A DNA stretch of 64,000 nucleotides from Blastobasis lacticolella (taxonomy: Eukaryota > Arthropoda > Insecta > Lepidoptera > Blastobasidae): contig LR990045.1 in NCBI GenBank assembly GCA_905147135.1, forward strand, positions 10,516,173-10,580,172. Direction: 5' to 3'. This document shows, piece by piece, positions 33,706 to 45,200 of the stretch (the first letter of the stretch is position 1; each line of letters opens with the position of its first letter). The translations under genes and the position numbers were made by a program. The notes under the pieces are model-generated. The model worked only from the letters and a program-made list of their open reading frames with translations. It made no database searches and was not told the origin of the DNA.

Positions 33706-34559
33706 CTTTAGTAACAAATCAGTATTTTATTGTAATTTATTTAGGTAACTGGTAAATTTAACATATTGAAATTAGAATCAATTCTTGACATCCGATTGAG
33801 CTGTAATTTTGTAACCAATGTATTTTCGATGACTACGCAACGTTATGGTACCATCGACCTGATCTGATGATGGAGATGGAAGGACATTGTATCGTCTATC
33901 AAATTTGAGCTCGTTTGATATTAACAACATGAACGTCTGCAAGAGTGTTTGGATATTTACTCCTTCACGCAAGAATTAGACAGGCATTTGCCTGTTGGTA
34001 AGTGCGGAAAATGATAAAATTTTGTATTGTTGTATCTATCTCAGAATAATACATAGCCTTTAATTTTCCCAAAACGCAATGTGGCTATCTTTAGAACACG
34101 GCACTACCAAATTTCAAACGACGAAGTCGCGGGCAAAAGCTAGTAATTAACAAATACATAGTGGCTATGTTTCGTCGAGTTTACTTTACACGCGAATGCA
34201 AACATACTAGCAACAAGCATTATACCAACAGTGGCTTTTGAGTAACGTCTGCGAATAGCAGGGTTTGCAAACACAAACAGAACTGCTGCTTGTGGCACGT
34301 TTATTTTGAACAGAACAAGTTTAGCGGAAGGGTACGTGATTTGTACGTTAATTGATGCTGTAGTCCTGTGTAACCCGATTCAGAAACGTTACTATGAGGT
34401 CTCACAATACACGCAAACGCACTGGTTTCCAACTGACCGTACGTGAATGGCGATCGGCACTTTGCGTCCGTTAAAATGAACGAAATTGACCAATCATAGA
34501 GCCGTATTGAATAGACTTTCCAATATCGATTCGTTACGTTTAACATAAATTTTTTATTA
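33706..34559. other. No gene seen
   Basis: Contains small pieces of family I (33980..34010) and J (about 34100..34145) repeats; no supported gene. Confidence 0.4.
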
Positions 34560-34865
34560 TCATTTTACTATTTTTGCCATTTCTGTCCTACTGCAGGGCA
34601 AAGGCTTTCCTATCTATCTTCCGCGACTTACGGTCGGATGCTTTCCGCGGCCAATTCTAAGAAAAGGCGTCCAACTCGTCCCGCCATCTCCGTCCAGGCC
34701 TACCGCGCTGTTACATTTTGTGGAAGTCAAATTCTCGGACTGTGTAAGAAACAGCGTACTGCGCTCCAAAACTCTAATCGCAGATGTGTGCCAAAAAGCA
34801 GCCAACCTGAAGTGGGACTGGGCTGCACATGCATGCCGCATGCCAAACGAATTATTTCGTTTAAA
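34560..34865. pseudogene. RTE-like LINE stub with inverted 5' segment
   Basis: The minus strand from about 34700 to 34560 carries the C-terminal end (DELDAFL-like residues, RIGRGKHP..., then 'cctttgccctgcagtagga' and an AT-rich tail). The plus strand from about 34735 to 34850 carries the segment that normally precedes it (VRNSVLRSKTLIADVCQKAA, NLKWDWAAHACRMPN). The two meet head to head at about 34700-34735, the arrangement left by twin priming during LINE insertion. Frames are decayed. Confidence 0.55.
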
Positions 34866-35035
34866 TTAACTTGAATTCGCATCTGCGTAAGTGTTCTAGT
34901 GATAAATACTAAAATTACTCTTAATTATTACATCTTCGGCCGCATCGTTACTTACATCAAAAAGTGCAAGTTCGTACATAAAAAAGAAAACATAGTAATG
35001 GACATAATTAGCGTAATTTGATATCCAAAGGTGGG

Positions 35036-35175
35036 TATTCCTCCCAAATGGTAGACCGACGACCTGGTAAAGATGGCAGGTACCAGCTGGATGCGGAAGG
35101 CACAGGACCGGTCGCCGTGAAGATCTCTGGGGGAGGCGTTTGCCCTGCAGTGGGCGTATTTCGGTTGATATGATA
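35036..35175 (+). repeat. RTE-like LINE 3' end stub
   Basis: 'tagaccgacgacctggtaaa', 'accagctggatgcggaaggc', 'cacaggaccggtcgccgtga' and 'gatctctgggggaggcgttt' equal the end of the copy at 26236; it finishes 'ttgatatgat'. Truncated at 5'. Confidence 0.75.
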
Positions 35176-35604
35176 TCCAAATTAATTAATTTCGGCACGG
35201 TATTGCAGATCATTGCTACTGCTTATCCTCAGGCAGCCCGCAAGCTTGTTTGCACTTCACTGCAAAAAAAATTCAACTTATGTTTGAATTTCCCTGATAA
35301 ATCTATCTCCAATCTACATCAAGTATCTAAGTATATTATAATACCACTATATCACTAGAAAGCCGAGTACGTAAATAAGAAGCAAAAGTAATTTCTACTG
35401 CTTGGCAGATTTACTTCTGACATCCGCGATAAACCGGTGGCTACCAGAATTTTAGGGTTCTGTTAGAAAACTTTCACGATTTTAACTTAAGGAATGTAAG
35501 TGGGTTTTAAAGAATATTTAGAAGGATTTGAAAAATACCTTATTTATTCATAATAAAATCCAGATTTACCATAAATATCAAAACAGTTCACTGATAGACT
35601 TGTG

Positions 35605-35690
35605 TCATCAGTGGACGGCATTGCCATAATCTCCACGCTTGGCAGGAGGATTGGAGCTCGTTGCACTGAAAATACTCAACGGTTAGGTAG
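35605..35690 (-). repeat. RTE-like 3' repeat fragment (family F), minus strand
   Basis: 'ggcattgccataatctccac' and 'gcttggcaggaggattggag' match the more complete minus-strand copy at 49562..49815. Confidence 0.5.
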
Positions 35691-35789
35691 TTTTTTACAC
35701 AGCCCATTACTGTCACTACATACCTATTATAAAACAAAGTCCCGCCGGGGGAAGTACCTTGGCAGTGGAGGGGTGCAGCATTTGCTTAT

Positions 35790-35990
35790 TTGCTATGTTA
35801 TATGGCAGACAAACCGGCAAGCGGGCTACCTGGTGGAAACTGGTCACCGCCGCCTATGGACATCAGCAATACCAGGGGAGCTACCAATACGTTGCCCACC
35901 TCTACAGAGACCTTGAAGGCATTGCCGGCCTTTAAAATAAGTACACGATCGTTTCTTATAGGTTTCAATGTTTCAAAATTATATTAATAA
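35790..35990 (+). repeat. Dispersed repeat family E
   Basis: 'atggcagacaaaccggcaag', 'cgggctacctggtggaaact' and 'gacatcagcaataccagggg' match 9352..9500. Confidence 0.65.
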
Positions 35991-36727
35991 CAAATAATTT
36001 AATATGTATTAAGCTCTTTCGCGTCAGCATCTACAGAAATTTTACACACAGGAAGGACCCTTGCAAATAAAAGGGGCGAAGTAAAGAGCATGTTTTTATT
36101 TCTGTTTTATTCGCGGGTAAGAAGTATCAAATGGACCGGCGAGGCTACTGTAACAATAAAACCTTGCCTTAGGCGTTGCCTGCTATGAGATTATATAAAT
36201 CATTCGGTTGCGGTGAAAAGAAAAAAAATGGAAAAAAGAAATGGGGCCGCCGATTTTGCTCGCTTCAATGTTTTTCTTGAACCCTCTAGCTAGAATGAAA
36301 GATTATTTTAAAAAGTTATAATAATACATTGTATGAGTTTTACGTATTTTCTCCTTACGATTTAATTTTAGCATAGCTATTGAGCTTTGCAAACTTTAGT
36401 AAGATTTTAACATATTCTCAATTTAAAAATAATTTTTCATGGAAAGCTTTACTCGCGCGTTTTCTATGATCAGTCAGAGTACGTGTTATGACTAATCAAA
36501 CGACCGCAAGCTCGATGGGTTTATCATTATGGCTCACATTTTACTTGCAAAATTGTATTACGTACAAACATGGGGGCATGTGAAAGTAAATAAAAGCCTG
36601 TAACAATGAGACATTTTATCTAAAATAAAACAGTAGTGCTTAACAGATTCACACCGGCCCGAAATGTTTGCTATATAAGGCGCAGGGGGCAGGAGCACCT
36701 GTTCACCAATTTGGTCCCTTTGATGCA
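35991..36727. other. No gene seen
   Basis: AT-rich, no supported ORF. Confidence 0.4.
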
Positions 36728-37380
36728 TTCTAAAAACGCGCTATGAGAATTGTCGACCGTGTGGAGAGAATTTGCGTCCTGTTGCGTATCCTACATTCTA
36801 CCGTTTATATAATGGTGTTTGTTCCGAGGAATTGTTTTACATGATGCCCATGGCCACATTCTATTATAGCACCGCACACTATCGACAAGGGGTACATCCT
36901 CACACCTTAGGACAAAAATTGTCCCGTACCGTGCAGTTTCAGATAAACTTTCTTCCACAAACTCTTGGGTTGTGGAATGAGCTCCCTGCTTAGGTTTTGC
37001 CAAATGGATTTCTTCAAGAAGGGTGTGATAAGGTTTTTACAGCGTCGGCAACATGCTAGTGATAATGTAATAAGAATTCACAGAAGATGTCATGGATATT
37101 AGTTAAAGCACCTCTCCCCCAAGCGACGATGGGATAGATTTCATCCACATCACTGGCATCGTGAACCTTTTTACTGCGCGCGTGCAAGATGTGGAATGAA
37201 CCTCCCCTCCTGAACTCTGTCCTTTGCACTATAACTTGGGATTCTTTAACAGGCCTACAGATACCGCAAAGGCTGGCACCGCATCGGCTCCCCTTGGGTT
37301 ACAGATGTCCTGGACGACGATGTCCACATCCCATTAGGTGCGCCATCTAACTGTGGCAATAAAAATAATTCAAAATAACA
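36728..37380 (+). pseudogene. Jockey-like LINE C-terminal remnant
   Basis: Frame 36772-36993 reads ...PTFYRLYNG, CSEELFYMMPMATF, HYRQGVHPHTLG, then QINFLPQTLGLWNELPA and a stop; the neighbouring frame goes on with MDFFKKGVIRFLQRRQH. 'FYR.Y.G.CSEELF ... F.PRT..LWN.LPA' is the classic C-terminus of jockey/R1-type LINE proteins. A second piece of a similar end (KMWNEPPLLNS...) lies at 37188-37355. Stops and shifts throughout; no reverse-transcriptase core is present. Confidence 0.7.
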
Positions 37381-38257
37381 CTAACTAGTGTTAATACTTA
37401 CTAATAATAAAACAAATAGATGTCACATGACATATAAATTTCAAGACGATTTCACCACTCTCTTAAGACATTAAACTGACTCTTAATGAAGCTAAGGCAA
37501 ACTTATTTAACGAGCGCTTAAAGCTGAGCAGAGCTTCAAAAGCGCCCCTGAAAAAGTTTTGGGTCGAAGTTATGATCGCACATCAGTCGGAAATTAAAAG
37601 CTCACGCAAAACAAGTAAATCAAAAAGCTTCCGCGAAACCTCTACTTCCTGCTTCAGCTTTTTCAAAGCCCCACTCGGTGTAAAGCTAAAGTTGATGAAA
37701 GTTGTTTTTATGGAAAAATTTCCACGGAATATGTGGGTTAATAATTCATTTTTGTAAAAAAATTTTGATGAACGAAAATTCTTAGTCGGTGTCCGATTAA
37801 TATTTTGTTTGGACGTAACATGCGCTACATTCGTGTAGCATGTTTACGCTTGTGTATAAATGTTGTACAATTTCCGTCAAAGGCCGTCGTATTTTCTACA
37901 GCAACGTAAACTCATTAGCAAAAATATTTTATGACTATATAGCTAGGACAACAACGTTACAATAGACCGACATTTTATCCTCCGCTATTAATGTCCAGTA
38001 TATTTTACTAAGGGCTTAATACGGGTGGCATAAGGGGTCTGTCAAACGGCTGTAGATAAGGCTATCTGACGGGGGTGAGAAATGACCTTGTCTCTTTCCT
38101 GCTGCCGGAAACCGACCTTTTTGTGAACCCTATATTTCACAACGAACACCTTTTTCGAAAACACCCACTCTCGTTTTACTGTATTTTTGAGAGAGCGACA
38201 TACCATGTCCTTGCTTGACTAAAAACTAAATCAGTAGTATTTGAGCCTCGATCCAAA
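37381..38257. other. No gene seen
   Basis: No supported ORF or repeat. Confidence 0.4.
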
Positions 38258-38405
38258 AGGGGTGTTATAAGTTTGGCCCTGTGGCGTCGTAGCCTACTAA
38301 CAGATGGACCGATTTGAATGCGGTTTTCATCATTTGAAAACCAGTACAATCGAGATGGTTCTGATCTTCTTCATTAAAATCGATTCATTTGTTTGTTAGG
38401 CTCTT
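38258..38405 (+). repeat. Dispersed repeat family D
   Basis: 'aaaaggggtgttataagttt', 'agatggaccgatttgaatgc' and 'ggttttcatcatttgaaaac' match the copies at 2452 and 54947; the 3' third is missing. Confidence 0.6.
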
Positions 38406-38724
38406 TCTGTCACCAAGATGTGCCAAGCTGATGATGATGTAAAATGGTCGTATTTAAACTATCCAATTAACAGCTACACAATCAGAGGACAGGACGATAA
38501 TCAATCATAATATCATGGCTTCCATTTGCTACACTAAATCATAAAGCCGACCAGGTATAACAAGCACCCACCTATTTAATATATCGGATTACAAGGGACC
38601 CCACAAGTTAAGAGGATTATTCCCTAGATTAAATAAATCTACATATTGAATAATCCTTTTGGGTTTAACTATCTTTCATTTTACAGAACGGGTATATGTA
38701 AGAACTTTTTAGGGTTTCGGAACA

Positions 38725-38830
38725 TACCCATATTTATTTATTTATTTATTTATTGCAAATTTTATTTTGTAGCTGTTACAAAGTTTGACTAATTATATTT
38801 TAAATTTTACCGTGATTATAACATGAAGGA
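38725..38830 (-). repeat. LINE 3' tail, minus strand, with (AAAT)n
   Basis: The plus strand shows 'tatttatttatttatttatt' and then 'gcaaattttattttgtagct'. Read on the minus strand this is a 3' end with an AAAT tail. No coding part. Confidence 0.4.
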
Positions 38831-39097
38831 ATGTTTACAATATTATATCATGAATTTCTTTTATTGGTGCACTAAAATGCATGCACTAAAAATGTGGTAT
38901 GAGGAAATTAAGGTATTGTGTGTGTATGATGTGAATGGTGTATGTTGTTAATCTGCTCCATTAAAATTCAGTATCAAACAAGGCAAGTTTTCAATAACAA
39001 AACTTATGAACTTGTTACGCGACATAAAGAATACGAGTATACGTGACATAAAGAAGAAATATCAGCTTTCCCGAACCGATCCTCATAAGTTTTATTT

Positions 39098-39140
39098 TTT
39101 GTTATACGGCAGACAAACAGGCAAGCGCGCCACCTGATGG
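39098..39140 (+). repeat. Dispersed repeat family E, core only
   Basis: 'ttatacggcagacaaacagg' and 'caagcgcgccacctgatgga' only. Confidence 0.6.
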
Positions 39141-39591
39141 ATGTTTGAATGATACGCTGCAAGACGGAATGCCTGCAGCGTATCATAATCTAATATCTGA
39201 AAATTGTAGGAGCGAGCGGAGTACGAGAAGAAAAAGCACTTAAACCGATACGCTCTATTAGCCCAAGAGCACTTTATGGGATATAGAGGATTATATACGG
39301 TCACTCGTGTGTCCGTTTGTCCGTCTGTCACATTTTTCCGCTCGGGTCCCCTTTCCTGATCTCCTCCACTTGATGTCTGTTCGTTGGTCACTTACCTAGT
39401 TTAGTTGTACCTATTACAACATATTTCCTGTATGTAAGTTTAAAGGCGTTTTTTTTCGAATTCCAGGTGGAGCCAACACTGTTCCAGAGGGCGTCGCAGG
39501 AGGCAGCCCGTGCGGGCCCACCGTACGGTTGGGCCCGCCACTGGTGAAAACCAACCTATAATAGGTAGGTAAGTTTTGTAGTATTATTTCA
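39141..39591. other. No gene seen; one strong imperfect palindrome
   Basis: 'tgatacgctgcaagacggaa' is followed by 'tgcctgcagcgtatca', so TGATACGCTGC is mirrored across about 38 bp (39149..39186). Near 39500-39530 'gtgcgggcccaccgtacggt' / 'tgggcccgcc' is a GC-rich hairpin. No supported gene. Confidence 0.45.
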
Positions 39592-39730
39592 CACTAGCGG
39601 ACCCGTACGCATACACCTACTTTCGTTGTGTTGAAAACCACATTAAATAAATAATAAATAAATAAAATCCGCTGCGTAGTATAAAAGCTCTAAGCGCATA
39701 TCGATACATAGTGTGTATAGATAGATTATT
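39592..39730 (+). repeat. Dispersed repeat family C
   Basis: 'actagcggacccgtacgcat', 'acacctactttcg' and 'aaaatccgctgcgtagtata' match the copy at 8640 with an internal deletion. Confidence 0.6.
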
Positions 39731-39924
39731 CAACAACCTGGAACGGGTTTCTAACATTATGTTGTCGATAATAATATTGTCGCTGGGTGCTTTTAAAGCG
39801 CGATGCCTTTTCGAACCCCGACATTCAATTGGAGGCCTAGGTCGATTGTTGTACCAACGATCATAGTAATGTGTAACGGTAGGGAGTTTCACAAATAAAA
39901 ATAAATAAATAATCGTGGACAAAT

Positions 39925-40157
39925 TTACACAGCGCCATCTAGCCCCAAAGTAAGCAATAACTAGATAGGTGCTAGATAACTGATAAACTACTTACTAAAT
40001 ACTTTTTTTTTAATACGTACTTATTATACATAGAACACCCAGACCCGTAACAGAAATTAAAATTCACCATTTCAATTTCTGCCCGGCCGGGAATCGAACC
40101 CGAGAACCTCTTGCGTGGCAGACCGGTATGTTGACCATTGAACCACTCAAGTCGTCA
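39925..40157 (-). repeat. tRNA-derived SINE (family B), most complete copy
   Basis: On the minus strand: 'gacgacttgagtggttcaat' head, 'gttctcgggttcgattcccg' B-box region, 'gccgggcagaaattgaaat', 'cagacccgtaac' (plus sense), then a body reaching to 'gcgccatctagcccc' (plus sense, about 39932). Confidence 0.7.
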
Positions 40158-40999
40158 AGGCTCCTCAAGGCTTCGTTACTAATACTTTTGTACACTTATT
40201 ATTGTGAGGGCTTCGCTGCCAATTCCCTGGACTTCACTTGGATTTTATGAACACAATTAATCAACCCATCACACATTTATTGTACATCGTTTATTCACAC
40301 AAAACGCGAAAATCTCAAAAGCAGAAATAAAAGAAAGTAATCTAAAAACGTTCAGAGTACAGGTACCTATTGTTACGTGGTAATCTTAGAACCGTCATTT
40401 CTACTAACCCACATAGCTATTAAAAATCACACTATCAACACTTCAACAACAGTAGCCCAAGGACGCCAAAGAAAGCTCTACTCTCATTCATTGTTTGAGT
40501 TTCTAGGAGTGAAATGTGAGCTGTATACAACTTGGCGCACCCAAACAGAGGCGTTCTGCGTTTGCTGCCCACAGCGGTTCGTTCATAAACGTCCACCCGT
40601 TTCTCCCAATTCAACAGAAAAACGCTTTGGGCGTCGGAGGGCAGTAAAAATAAAAATTCTCCTCGCTTAATATTCGACCCAGGAGCAATTCAAAGGAGTT
40701 CCCGGCCAAAGAAACACTTTTATTGCGTTCAAAAATTGTTTCTTGCAGTTTTGTTGGCGCTCTTTACGATTCCCAAATTATTATTTACGCCGGAAAGAAA
40801 GTGGGCAGTTGTTGAAGTTGTTTTCGGCCCATCGCTGTGAGATTTTACGGTGCTTTGGCACAGAAATGTTCGTTTTGTTTATGTAATTACTGTAGTAAGT
40901 AAGCCATCTTTTTTTAATTCTGACATTGAAAATGCCGACCGAATTTTTACATGCTACCTACATGTGTGCCTACTATTTTCACAGCAGAAAATATATGAC
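40158..40999. other. No gene seen
   Basis: A 97-codon plus-strand frame (40377..40670) has no recognisable domain, and the codon pattern is unconvincing. Confidence 0.4.
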
Positions 41000-41310
41000 G
41001 TCAATACCCCGGTGTACTCTCGCGCACGAGGGCCCGCGATCCACCTTGATCATGATCCAGGATTTGACATATCAGGTAATTAGTGCGTACGTGTCCAGTT
41101 TGGATCGTGGTTACACATTTAGTCGCCTGAATGTGAAGGTTTCATCACAATGTTTTCCCTCACCGCATCGGTTAGTATTCCACTTATGTAGATAGATAAC
41201 TCAGAAAAGAGTCATTGGTACATGGCGGTAGTGCGATTTGAACCTAGTTCCTCTTGCTTATGAGTCAGATATTTTAACCACTCTGCTCCGGCCACCGACC
41301 CTCTTCTTTA
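41000..41310 (-). repeat. tRNA-derived SINE (family A), minus strand
   Basis: On the minus strand: 'gagggtcggtggccggagca' head, a B-box-like 'ggttcaaatcgc', 'caatgactcttttctgag', and the 3' end with 'gatcatgatcaaggtgga' (from 41040s). Confidence 0.7.
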
Positions 41311-41394
41311 TAAATTCGCCATTAACCTATATAAATAAATATACAATTATTAATAGGATGGGATAAGCAAAACTCGCTGGGGTAAACGAGTTCT

Positions 41395-41800
41395 TGGAGA
41401 TCAGCCGTGTGGTGTCCGGCAGAGTAGAATAGTACCAACCCCTTACATTCGTGGGTGTCGTACAAGGCGACTAATGTTTTCGAGGCAAAAGATTTAAGAG
41501 GCTCCGTAGGCTGGAAAATGGGCAGCAGCGTTTTCCATTGTTATATTTATAATACTGCGATCTCCAACCCGCCTGCCAATCGTGGAGATCATGGCAATAA
41601 CCTCCCCTTTCGTGGGAGAGGCCCTAAGTCCTGCAGTGGACTGTTATGGGCTGGGATGAAACGAATTCTTGAGTGGAGATCGCAATTCGGTAATTGTAGT
41701 GTAGGACGCCAGCCAGCCAGGTGAAGTGACGATTTGCGAAAGGCTAATGTTGCATGCGACATGCCGAGAACAGGATGCATTGGCTCTCATGAAGGCTCGA
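41395..41800 (+). repeat. RTE-like 3' end (family F) followed by a second decayed RTE end
   Basis: 41395..41655 matches 49562..49815 in reverse ('gtgtccggcagagtagaata', 'cgtacaaggcgactaatgtt', 'cctgcagtggactgttatgg'). From 41660 a different RTE end begins: EWRSQFGNCSVGRQPAR, a stop, SDDLRK, then a frame change and (GAT)n at about 41798. The first end has its own stop just before, so two stubs lie in tandem. Confidence 0.65.
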
Positions 41801-42189
41801 TGATGATGATGAATGGCTGACTACAGATTTGCTTGCGTAGTCTGACTATGGACAAAAGTGCGTTAGATTTTTTATTTTATTATCAAAAATCTTGCATTTG
41901 ATCTCAAGTCACGACGCAAAGCGACGATGAGGTCGAAGATGCGTGCATGCGTGTGTCAGCTTTAATATATGTCCTACTTATAACTACAGTGTCTTTTATT
42001 AGTAAAACCTTTATTTTAGTCATTAAGCTACGGAACAATAACAGAGCAACAACGCTAAATTAAGTAAATAAGAGAATATTAATAAATATATATAAATGTC
42101 ATGTAAAATAAAGTTCTTGGAGGTAGTGCTATCTGTTTGTACATAGGTTATAAAGTATTTAAGAGAGACTGGGCGAAGTCGAGGATTAA

Positions 42190-42245
42190 TACTTAGTAAC
42201 CAGACCCTGGCAGAAGCCGGGACTGGTCGTTCAGATGATAATGAA
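42190..42245 (+). repeat. Retroelement 3' end ('accctggcagaagcc' type)
   Basis: 'cagaccctggcagaagccgg' followed by 'cagatgataatga' resembles the (GAT)n-tailed ends at 55737..55800 and 56203..56262. Confidence 0.45.
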
Positions 42246-42253
42246 GTATCCAA

Positions 42254-45200
42254 GGCTGATATTTGTGTAGGAGTTTATTAGAAAATATATTATCTAGGAT
42301 AACGCATGATTCTAGTGGACATCATTTAATAAAAAAAAGCCTGTTTTAAAGATATTAAGTATATTGTAATAAGTAATGTAATCCATTATAAAATGAGGTA
42401 TTTATTTAATCAATAGATTTTATAAAACAAACAAAGTACTATAGGTAAACCACATTTATACAATATTCTCACCATATTATTATGTTATGACACAATTATC
42501 GATCATATAATTAAATATTTATCCTTTAAAAATGGGACAGTGGTATTACGTACGCTTCAATAAATAAACAATTAAATAAAAAAATAAAACCAATACAAAA
42601 TATAAAGCAGCAATAATATAATGCAGGTGTGTAAGTAACTCTGTACCGGCTGTTTAGCAAAAGTCCCTCCCAGTCTTTTGATTGGACCTATATACTACCT
42701 TCTAGCCGGAAATGTCATTTCTTTTCTCATTCCCGATCTCCTAAATTTACTGATAGATTGATTAGATGTAAATTTAATGTATTACAATACTTTTAACATT
42801 ATTATAAATTTATTACATAATTAATTAAGGAAGTTTCTCATAAAGAGTATTTAAATATATCAATGACAAACAATCGTTCAGAAATCACCACACTTCGTTC
42901 TGAAATTGGTAAAATGTTTACAAAAGTATTTTAAAATATTAATAATATAAATCACGATATGTAATACCAATTAAAACATACTAAAATACCTTATATCTAA
43001 CACGTGCCTAGAAGATATGTATTCATTCTTGACTTGAAGGCGCCAAGGTTATACCTATCGGGATAGGGGGAGTACATTGCTATTATCGACTATTTGGCGC
43101 CAATAAAAAAAACTGCGGTACTAACTAAAAAGGCCAAAATGTGTAAACAGTGTTAACATAGTTTTTAAAGGTTTATAGTTTGATGAGCTATAATGTAATT
43201 CCTAAAATGCTAACAATTGTCATACCTTGCAAACTAGAAAATGTCCTTTAAATCAGCCTTCGCTAAAAATGTTATTACAATGAAAACTTACCGTCTTATT
43301 CATAAATGTTATTTGACTTTTATTATTTTCTTTTCCTGTGATATATTTTCATTGTCAATAGTTACAAAAGAATTCACTTATACCACTTTTTTGGTCGATT
43401 GGACAGTATAATTTCATAACTTTTCCTTTTTAGCTCTATTAGAAATGACAAAATGCTGTTAGTTTATTGATACAAGAACAATATTTCAATAGTAATATTT
43501 TTACCACTGATTACATCGTATAAATAGCACGTACGTACATTAATTTCATAAAAAAAATAATGATTTTGTTATAAAATTTTGTCCGATTTAGAAACACCAC
43601 ATCTGGTTGAGATAAATAAACTTATTATTTTTTAAATGCCTACTCGGATGCATTTGTCCAGTGGAGATTTTGGGGAAAAGAACTAACAACCTCCACTGAT
43701 AGGGATATGTCGGTGAGGAATGCTCGAATAAACGTAATCTTTAAACAAATAAAACAGGATATGCAAACATGTCATGAAATGCACGACGCAAAGAATACTA
43801 ATAATTGAATATCGGCAAACTCGATCGGAAATAAAAATAAGTTAGAGAGGCTATCATAAAGAAAATGAACGCAGTAAAACGACGCACGTGGGGATCCTTC
43901 TGGAGATATTGCTTGTAATCGGGCGTAATTCTTTTCCGATATTCTCTAGCGATGTGTATTTTTTCTCTTTTGCATATGTCAACATCACTCCCGGGTGTAA
44001 TAAAAGGCGGTTCCACCGAACAAAATGAGCGGTGCTTAGCAGTTTCCTAGTAAATATTATGTTTTTTTCGATACTACGCTTCTGAAACCAGTTGGTAAGA
44101 TAAGAGATTATATGAAAACCTTAATATAAACGATGCTTGTTTATGTCTATAGATTCTTAATTATAACGAGACTTGTTGAAAGAATGAAAGTCACTGCCAT
44201 AGCTGAAGAACCTCGACAGTAAAAACCCTGCAAAAAGTTCTATATAATATATCAAATCAATGCCTGTATGTAAAACCGGAGTTAATTAAGTGCGGAGTTC
44301 TTCTGAGATGCATATATTGGATTGGATGTTTTTCAATAATGGCAATCAAGTTAGTTTTTATGGTCACCACGGCCTTCATTAGAAATTATCATTACCAGTT
44401 GCTGTCTATCTAAGAAATACCGTCAAAGCATCAATCTTATCGATTCATATCAATCATATGAAAAGCAAATTAATGTGTATTTCACAAAAGGGTACGCTTC
44501 TGATAAATCTGTAACAATGAATAAGTACCTGTGAGACTGGAATATGGTTCGTAACTACAGAAAAATGTAAATGTTTCATTTGCCACCGGTTCTATATTCC
44601 AAGATAGCATAAATTCCATAACCACAGTTAAAATCGTGTTATGCCCAGCACGAAATATGGGAAAAGCGGTGATTTTTCACTTTTCCGTTCAACCCGCAGA
44701 TGAGAAATAATTTCAACCTGCGGGTAGTTCGACAAACACGCACATAAAACAGTTTCCGCAGCAAATGAGCCACGTCCGTTTTACAGTGGCTGTAAATTCG
44801 GCTTTTTTTCTTCGGGTAACATGTTTTCCCCCTTAAAGTCAGTGTTTACGCTCAATTTCATTCAGAATGTTGATTTGTTGCTTTCGCTAGAATCAGGGCT
44901 AATAATGTTTTTGCTAGTGAAATGTTAAGTACAGTTAAAATCTTCTAAAGGCTGTTTTGTTTTTTAGAGGCTGAGAACTTTGAATTGTAATAAAACAAAG
45001 ATAAAAAGTATTTAGTATCAGTAAAACTAGCTTTATTAGAAAGATGATTTTACAACATAACGACGTCAATACAAAAGCGAGTTACTGACGTTGACGTTTC
45101 ACGACAAACCAATAGCTGTGTGACCAGTTCCACCCATTTTTTTGAATTCTCGTTACATATTATCAAAAGCCCAAATTAGAACGAATTTTTGTATCATTTG

